Origin: Hugenholtzia roseola DSM 9546
GTDB taxonomy: Bacteria; Bacteroidota; Bacteroidia; Cytophagales; Bernardetiaceae
Direction of reading: 5' to 3'
Assembly: GCF_000422585.1 (NCBI RefSeq)
Contig: NZ_KE383878.1
Span: 24,408-88,407 of the forward strand
Length of the DNA stretch: 64,000 nucleotides
Under the pieces are notes generated by a model. That model ran no database searches. It had not been told where the DNA came from and was given only the letters and a program-made list of their open reading frames with translations. A program made the position numbers and the translations under genes. The first letter of the stretch is position 1. Each line of letters starts with the position of its first letter. This document shows, piece after piece, positions 59,885 through 64,000 of this stretch.

Positions 59885-60190
59885 TTAGGGCAAATCTATG
59901 GATAGCCGAATCTTACCTCCTAAACCTATCTCTACAATTTTTTGAAGTGTATCGAGCGTAAGTTCATTCGTATCATCTTCTATTTTTTGAATTTGATTAG
60001 AACTAATGCCACATTTATTAGCCAATTCTTCCGTTGAAATTCCTTGTTTAAGGCGTGCTTGACGCAAAAGGAAGCCAAGCCTAAAAGATTGATACCCTTT
60101 TTCGAAGGCTTCACGTGCAGGCGTACCCATTTCGCCATATTGTTCGTTTAGAAACGTATCAAGAGTTGTGAGATTTTTGTTCTGATTCAT
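59885..60190 (-). CDS. HigA-like XRE-family antitoxin
   Basis: The protein (101 aa) contains an XRE helix-turn-helix: FLLRQARLKQGISTEELANKCGISSNQIQKIEDDTNEL (about 54-91), followed by a short C-terminal helix. The preceding region (LDTFLNEQYGEMGTPAREAFEKGYQSFRLG) is typical of antitoxins that pair with HigB/RelE toxins. The gene overlaps the toxin gene by 32 bp and lies downstream of it, the toxin-first order of HigBA. It should neutralise the toxin and repress the shared promoter; this is family knowledge, not shown here. Confidence 0.88.
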   Translation of the reverse strand: MNQNKNLTTLDTFLNEQYGEMGTPAREAFEKGYQSFRLGFLLRQARLKQGISTEELANKCGISSNQIQKIEDDTNELTLDTLQKIVEIGLGGKIRLSIDLP

Positions 60191-60518
60191 ATTCTTGTTT
60201 TATTTTTAAGGCTTGTTGAATCTCCGCTTTTGGTGTTTTCTGGGTTTTCTTGTGAAAACCATTTGCCAATACAATCAAATTTCCCTTATCAAAGAAGCAA
60301 AATATACGGAAAATATCGCTGCCTTGTTTTACTCGAACTTCATACAGCCCTTCCGTATCTTCTATGTGTTTGAGATAAGTAGTCGGTATTTGCTCTATGG
60401 TTTCAAGCAGTTTGAGCGTCCAAAGTATTTTTTCCTGAACTTTAACTCTCTGTTGGGCAAAAAAGTCAAAAAAATAGCTTTTATAGAAAGCTACATTTCG
60501 CACTTTGTTATCTTCCAT
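60159..60518 (-). CDS. HigB/RelE-like toxin
   Basis: A RelE-superfamily mRNA interferase is indicated by FDFFAQQRVKVQEKILWTLKLLETIEQIP (about 16-44), LKHIEDTEGLYEVRVKQGSDIFRIFCFFDKGNLIVLANGFHKKTQKTPKAEIQQALK (about 50-106) and the gene order with an XRE antitoxin. The start ATG at 60518 is used; a TTG two codons upstream is possible. Length 119 aa. Expected to cut mRNA at the ribosome. The 32-bp overlap with the antitoxin suggests translational coupling. Confidence 0.87.
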   Translation of the reverse strand: MEDNKVRNVAFYKSYFFDFFAQQRVKVQEKILWTLKLLETIEQIPTTYLKHIEDTEGLYEVRVKQGSDIFRIFCFFDKGNLIVLANGFHKKTQKTPKAEIQQALKIKQEYESEQKSHNS

Positions 60519-60600
60519 GTACAAAAATTTTGTAAAATCTCTTGCTTAGTATTTTCCACTTTTTTATCAGAATCATTTAGAAAATGTCTTTTTTATACAA

Positions 60601-60643
60601 AAAAAACTTAGCAAGCCTTATTTCAAAGGCTCGCTAAGTTTTT
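60601..60643. terminator. Bidirectional terminator between the MerR-like gene and the toxin-antitoxin pair
   Basis: AAAAACTTAGC-AGCCTT pairs with AAGGCT-GCTAAGTTTTT (one mismatch in the middle), a long A/T-flanked stem touching the stop codon of the MerR-like gene. Confidence 0.8.
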
Positions 60644-61559
60644 ATCTTCTACTTTCTTTGATTTCTTCGGATAATTTATAGTCTAAAAATTCTATTAAAT
60701 CCTGTACTTTATGCAAAACCATAATGTTGTGTCTATCGCGCAAATCGTGTCCAACTACCTGAAAACCAGTGAGCAAGAGGCGCGTCTTGGGGAAACGTGC
60801 TTGTAGCTCGCCGATATAATCTTCCACGTCATCAGAAGAAGGGGAGGAGGTAATGACGGTCATGATAAACTGCGCCTGATGGACGGCTTGTGTTTCTTGC
60901 AAGTCGCGTAGGGGCAGGTTTTGTCCCAAATAAATGACCTTGTGTCCGCGTGCTTTGATGACATAGTAGGCAAAAAGCAGAGAAAGTTCGTGTAGCTCGC
61001 CGCTGGGAAGGTAAAGGATAAATTTTTGGGCGTTGGGTAGGGAAGTGCGATATTGTCCGTCAATCGCGACAATGAGTTTCTGGCGGATAAGATTGGTAAT
61101 GAAATGCTCCTGTGCAGGATTGATGGTATTAGTCATCCACAAAACGCCTATGCGCATTAGGAAAGGAAAAATAATCTGCACCATCGTCTTTTCGAAGCCA
61201 AATTGTAGGATATTTGTAGCCATAATTTTTTCGAACTGCTCTTCGTTCAAATCTATCATCGCCACAGTGAGGGCAGCCATTTGTGCCTGATAATCAGAAG
61301 TTTTGGCTAAGGTTTCATTTACTTTTCGGCATAGCTCTTCTTCGCTCATCTTAGCAATCTTCGAAATTTTTACGCCATGATTATTAAGCAGAGCCACATT
61401 GAGCATCATCTTCAAATCTTCCGCATCATAAAACCGTATGTTGGTATCGGTGCGTTTGGGCTTGACAATACCATAACGCTGTTCCCACATGCGAAGCGTG
61501 TGCGCTTTGATTCCCGTCAAGTTTTCTAAATCGCGTATGGAGTAGGTATTGATTTTCAA
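60642..61559 (-). CDS. MerR-family regulator with cobalamin-binding domain (CarH-like)
   Basis: The N-terminal MerR HTH is YSIRDLENLTGIKAHTLRMWEQRYGIVKPKRTDTNIRFYDAEDL (about 6-49). The helical bundle then contains W141, nine residues and E151-H152, which is the adenosyl-B12-binding Wx9EH motif of CarH. H190 in GELHEL matches the lower axial His of the B12 fold. CarH proteins are light sensors that release DNA when light breaks the Co-C bond. The residue after W, His in CarH that captures cobalt in the light form, is Met142 here, so the photo-response may differ. The whole protein is 305 aa. A 20-bp palindrome lies 51 bp upstream. Confidence 0.88.
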   Translation of the reverse strand: MKINTYSIRDLENLTGIKAHTLRMWEQRYGIVKPKRTDTNIRFYDAEDLKMMLNVALLNNHGVKISKIAKMSEEELCRKVNETLAKTSDYQAQMAALTVAMIDLNEEQFEKIMATNILQFGFEKTMVQIIFPFLMRIGVLWMTNTINPAQEHFITNLIRQKLIVAIDGQYRTSLPNAQKFILYLPSGELHELSLLFAYYVIKARGHKVIYLGQNLPLRDLQETQAVHQAQFIMTVITSSPSSDDVEDYIGELQARFPKTRLLLTGFQVVGHDLRDRHNIMVLHKVQDLIEFLDYKLSEEIKESRR

Positions 61560-61609
61560 GGCTTTGGAAAGGTTATAGTCCTAAGAGAATGGGGTATTAT
61601 GAAGAGCGA

Positions 61610-61629
61610 CAACAAATTGTAATTTGTTG
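61610..61629. promoter_or_regulatory. Palindrome upstream of the CarH-like gene
   Basis: CAACAAATT-GT-AATTTGTTG, a 20-bp perfect inverted repeat with a 2-bp centre, 51-70 bp before the start codon. It is a candidate operator for autoregulation by the CarH-like protein; this is inference. Confidence 0.55.
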
Positions 61630-61990
61630 AATGTCAAGTATTTAGCTTTTTAGCAGGATTTGGGTCGAGTTTGGGGCTTAACTTTTGTAGTTTTTTTCAT
61701 AAGAACGCCCAAAGTTAGTCTTTTGTTTTGGGTTTTTATAGGAAAGCCCCCACAAAAGTTTTGCACCTTATCCTTTTAGCCCCTTTTTGTGTAGAGATTG
61801 TTGAACAAACTATAAACAAAAAACAAAAAAGTGGAGCATTTTGTTTGAAAAAACTTTCTCAAAGGGAGATAGAATTAAAGTTTTACAGTTAAAAGTTTCA
61901 CAAAAAGCAGCCTGATAGCCAATTTGTTTTTTGTATTTTCGAAGCCTTAAAGCAAGCGGATAAAAAAATTAGCTACTTTTCAATCAAGGC
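61630..61990. other. Intergenic stretch upstream of the CarH-like gene
   Basis: No gene supported. It contains TAACTTTG on the minus strand (61717-61710), a half-match to the promoter consensus without a TTG at the usual distance. The rest is A/T-rich, with no fold I can support. Confidence 0.35.
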
Positions 61991-62821
61991 TCAAATGATT
62001 TTTTTTCGCTTGTCGGGAAGAAAGCCTTGTTTGAGGCGGAAAAGTTTTTCGAAAGCCGTCGAGGGTAAGATTTTGCGTAGCCCTTCTACACAATATGTCC
62101 AGATAATCAACTTGGCAAAGGCAAATTTTGTTTGTAGCCGCTTGTCGTGGCGACTTACAATGCGGAAACTTTCCCAACGCACCCGAATTTTATGTTTGGT
62201 ATTGAAGCCGTCGTTTCGGAAAACTGCCATCACCTCTTGGGTATAAAAAATGGGGAAAGGCGTAGTAGGGTTTATTTTTTTGTGTTTTTGTATAATTTCA
62301 TACACTTGCTCGAAATCAGAAGTTACATATTTTCCTGAAAAAAGCTGCTTTTTAGCTAATTCTGTTTTTAAAAGCAAACTTTGATGGCAAAATTTAAGTC
62401 CTCGCCAATCGGTATTCAAATCCTCTACTTGGTGAATTTCGCTATAAGTACCATTCAAGACCTGCACGTCGCCCACTATCATCGCTGCCTGTGGGGGAGC
62501 TTTCTTAATTGCATTTAAAAGTGTATCTTTATCGTAAAAAAAATCACCTGCGTTCATAAAATTTATATACTCACCTTTTGCCAATCGTATCCCCTTGTTC
62601 ATGGCATCATAAATACCTTTATCAGGTTCGCTAATAAAAAGGTCAATTTTTTTTTGGTATTTTTCTACAATTTTTTTTGTGTTATCAGTAGAATTTCCAT
62701 CAATAATCAAATATTCTATATGAGGGTAACGCTGTGAAAGGACGCTTTCTATCGTTTTTTCCAAAAGTGGAGCCGCATTGTAACAGACCGTAACAATGGT
62801 AATTTTAGGGCGAATAAACAT
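61991..62821 (-). CDS. Family 2 glycosyltransferase
   Basis: A GT-A fold glycosyltransferase: ITIVTVCYNAAPLLEKTIESVLSQRYPHIEYLIIDGNSTDNT (about 7-48), IDLFISEPDKGIYDAMNKGIRLAKGEYINFMNAGDFFYD (about 59-97) with the AGD metal-binding motif, then the acceptor part. The C-terminal region (KHKIRVRWESFRIV and LIIWTYCVEGLRKIL) holds a hydrophobic segment that may touch the membrane. The domain type (WcaA-like) is used in polysaccharide and LPS assembly; the acceptor is unknown. It reads leftwards, 16 bp after the permease gene's stop. Length 276 aa. Confidence 0.93.
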   Translation of the reverse strand: MFIRPKITIVTVCYNAAPLLEKTIESVLSQRYPHIEYLIIDGNSTDNTKKIVEKYQKKIDLFISEPDKGIYDAMNKGIRLAKGEYINFMNAGDFFYDKDTLLNAIKKAPPQAAMIVGDVQVLNGTYSEIHQVEDLNTDWRGLKFCHQSLLLKTELAKKQLFSGKYVTSDFEQVYEIIQKHKKINPTTPFPIFYTQEVMAVFRNDGFNTKHKIRVRWESFRIVSRHDKRLQTKFAFAKLIIWTYCVEGLRKILPSTAFEKLFRLKQGFLPDKRKKII

Positions 62822-62837
62822 AAGAATTGATACGGTT

Positions 62838-64000
62838 TTAGGGCAATTTTTTCAAAGTAGTATGTAAATCAGTTTGAGCTGCCTTCCAAGCAGGGTAAGC
62901 CGCCGCCAAAAGTGCAATCGCCGCCGCCAAGCCAAAAAGATAAAGTTCTTCTACCAAAAACATATCGGCAGCCAAAGCAAAACTTTTGTTTTCAGGGTAT
63001 AAAAAAGGGGCTAAAAAGAGCAAGCCATGTGCGGAAAGCAAGCCAATAGCCGTTCCGAATAAAGCAATAAACAAACTTTCTATGCAAATAAGCGAGAAAA
63101 GATAGAATTTATTTGCACCCCAAGAGCGCAAAATTGCCATTTCGTAGGTGCGAAGGCGCAAAGCCGAAAGCAGGGCAATCAGCAAACTCAAAGCCGAAAC
63201 TACCAAAATCAGGGCAGCCAAAGCCTGCAAACCCCGACTTGCGCCTCCCGTAAGCAGCAAAAGCCGCTGCAACTCTTGGGCAGGTACGGCAGCTTGTAGG
63301 GCAGAATTTTCTTGAATTTGGCGTGGCAACATAAAGCCCGCCGCCCCTTTGTATTGCACCAAAAGGGCAGTGTATTCGCCCTCTGGTTGTTTGAGGGAGG
63401 CAATAGAATTTGTAGTGCTATCTTCTTTGTTATCAGTGACTTGTTCTATTTTTTTGTCGTCTTCTGGGTGGTCGTGTAGGAGGTTGTGATGAGATTGATG
63501 CAAATGCCAATAACTTTCTATTTTCGTAAAAATGAGGTGGTCTAAGGTGTAGGTGCTTTCCTTTAAAATTCCTACCACTTTAAAACTATCTTCATGCAGA
63601 TGCCCTTCTTCTATTTCGGCTTGAATCCCATGCGTGCTGGCGAAAGTATCGCCTATTTTTAAGTTTAGTTTTGAAGCTACCTTTGCACCTACAATAGCTT
63701 CCATTTCATTTTTTGGATACGCGCCTTCTTTTATTTCAAGTTGATAGTGGTCGTAATATGCCTGATTTGTCCCTACAATTCTGAAACCTTTATAGTTATC
63801 GCCCAAAAGTAAAGGAATCGTTTTGGCTACCAAAGGGTGTTTTTCTATAAAAGCAAGTTCTGATTTTTTAATATTTCCTGTCGGATTATCGAGGTGGTAG
63901 AGCGTCGATAGCACAATTTGCAGGGGCGACCCCTTTGCCCCCACTACCAAATTGATGCCTTTGGCTTGTAGGGTGAGTTGTTCGTCGGCTTGCTTTTGTA
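62838..64000 (-). CDS. FtsX/MacB-type ABC transporter permease (5' end beyond window)
   Basis: The frame is open to the window edge, so the start is missing. It resembles the MacB/FtsX permease family: LQAKGINLVVGAKGSPLQIVLSTLYHLDNPTGNI, then a periplasmic part with YYDHYQLEIKEGAYPKNEMEAIVGAKVASKLNLKIGDTF, and three C-terminal TM helices (RGLQALAALILVVSALSLLIALLSALRLRTYEMAILRSWGANK, LFIALFGTAIGLLSAHGLLF and LFGLAAAIALLAAAYPAWKAA). A His/Asp-rich stretch, SYWHLHQSHHNLLHDHPEDDKK (about 145-167 of the visible part), is unusual and could bind metal. The ATPase partner is probably outside the window. Confidence 0.88.
   Translation of the reverse strand, partial: QKQADEQLTLQAKGINLVVGAKGSPLQIVLSTLYHLDNPTGNIKKSELAFIEKHPLVAKTIPLLLGDNYKGFRIVGTNQAYYDHYQLEIKEGAYPKNEMEAIVGAKVASKLNLKIGDTFASTHGIQAEIEEGHLHEDSFKVVGILKESTYTLDHLIFTKIESYWHLHQSHHNLLHDHPEDDKKIEQVTDNKEDSTTNSIASLKQPEGEYTALLVQYKGAAGFMLPRQIQENSALQAAVPAQELQRLLLLTGGASRGLQALAALILVVSALSLLIALLSALRLRTYEMAILRSWGANKFYLFSLICIESLFIALFGTAIGLLSAHGLLFLAPFLYPENKSFALAADMFLVEELYLFGLAAAIALLAAAYPAWKAAQTDLHTTLKKLP

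Noticed and set aside
1-64000. CRISPR array or prophage
   Set aside because: No regularly spaced repeats, integrase or structural phage genes were found; the holin-like gene is of the host type common in Bacteroidota.

Overview
The window looks like chromosomal DNA of a Bacteroidota bacterium, most likely of the Cytophagia/Cytophagales type. Evidence seen in the sequence: a SusC/SusD outer-membrane pair, many promoters of the Bacteroidota form TTG-N19-21-TAnnTTTG, almost no Shine-Dalgarno sequences, lipoproteins with short lipoboxes, and an F-type ATPase operon that carries a,c,b,delta,alpha,gamma but no beta or epsilon gene. The genus cannot be fixed by reading alone.

Layout. 0-8.5 kb: small regulator and lipoprotein genes, then ftsY, uvrA, rimM, a tRNA-Arg(CCG) and a dihydroorotase-like gene that has lost its metal ligands. 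8.6-19.1 kb: SusD/SusC, a 1300-residue hybrid histidine kinase with three receivers, and two tandem membrane-protein paralogues. 19.2-26.4 kb: dapB, rnpA-rpmH, holB, an epimerase-like gene, an AarF/ABC1 kinase and a Crp/Fnr regulator. 26.4-29.6 kb: an inserted restriction-modification-like module (HNH-like protein plus fused methylase/specificity protein) bounded by a duplicated 3' end of the Crp/Fnr gene. 30.7-36.8 kb: the ATP synthase operon. 37-45.7 kb: surE, bcp, two nearly identical Uma2-family genes, proC, ansA, an amidase, a sodium/solute symporter and a third Uma2 gene. 45.8-47.7 kb: a two-gene operon of a DUF262 protein and a HEPN-domain protein with its own promoter. 47.7-64 kb: pyruvate dehydrogenase E2, rlmB, bioF, the 4.5S/SRP RNA, a type II sulfide:quinone oxidoreductase, ftsW, an M23 peptidase, mnmD, a HigBA-like toxin-antitoxin pair, a CarH-like MerR/cobalamin regulator, a family 2 glycosyltransferase and the 3' part of an FtsX-type permease.

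How the parts connect. FtsY and the SRP RNA belong to the same co-translational targeting pathway. UvrA serves nucleotide excision repair. RimM, RnpA, L34, RlmB, MnmD and the tRNA serve translation. FtsW, the M23 peptidase and the amidase act on the cell wall.

The parts most worth a second look are the restriction-like island with its long flanking duplication, the DUF262-HEPN operon, a family of about 160-bp hairpin-bearing dispersed repeats (three clear copies), the catalytically dead dihydroorotase and the CarH-like regulator with an altered light-sensing position.
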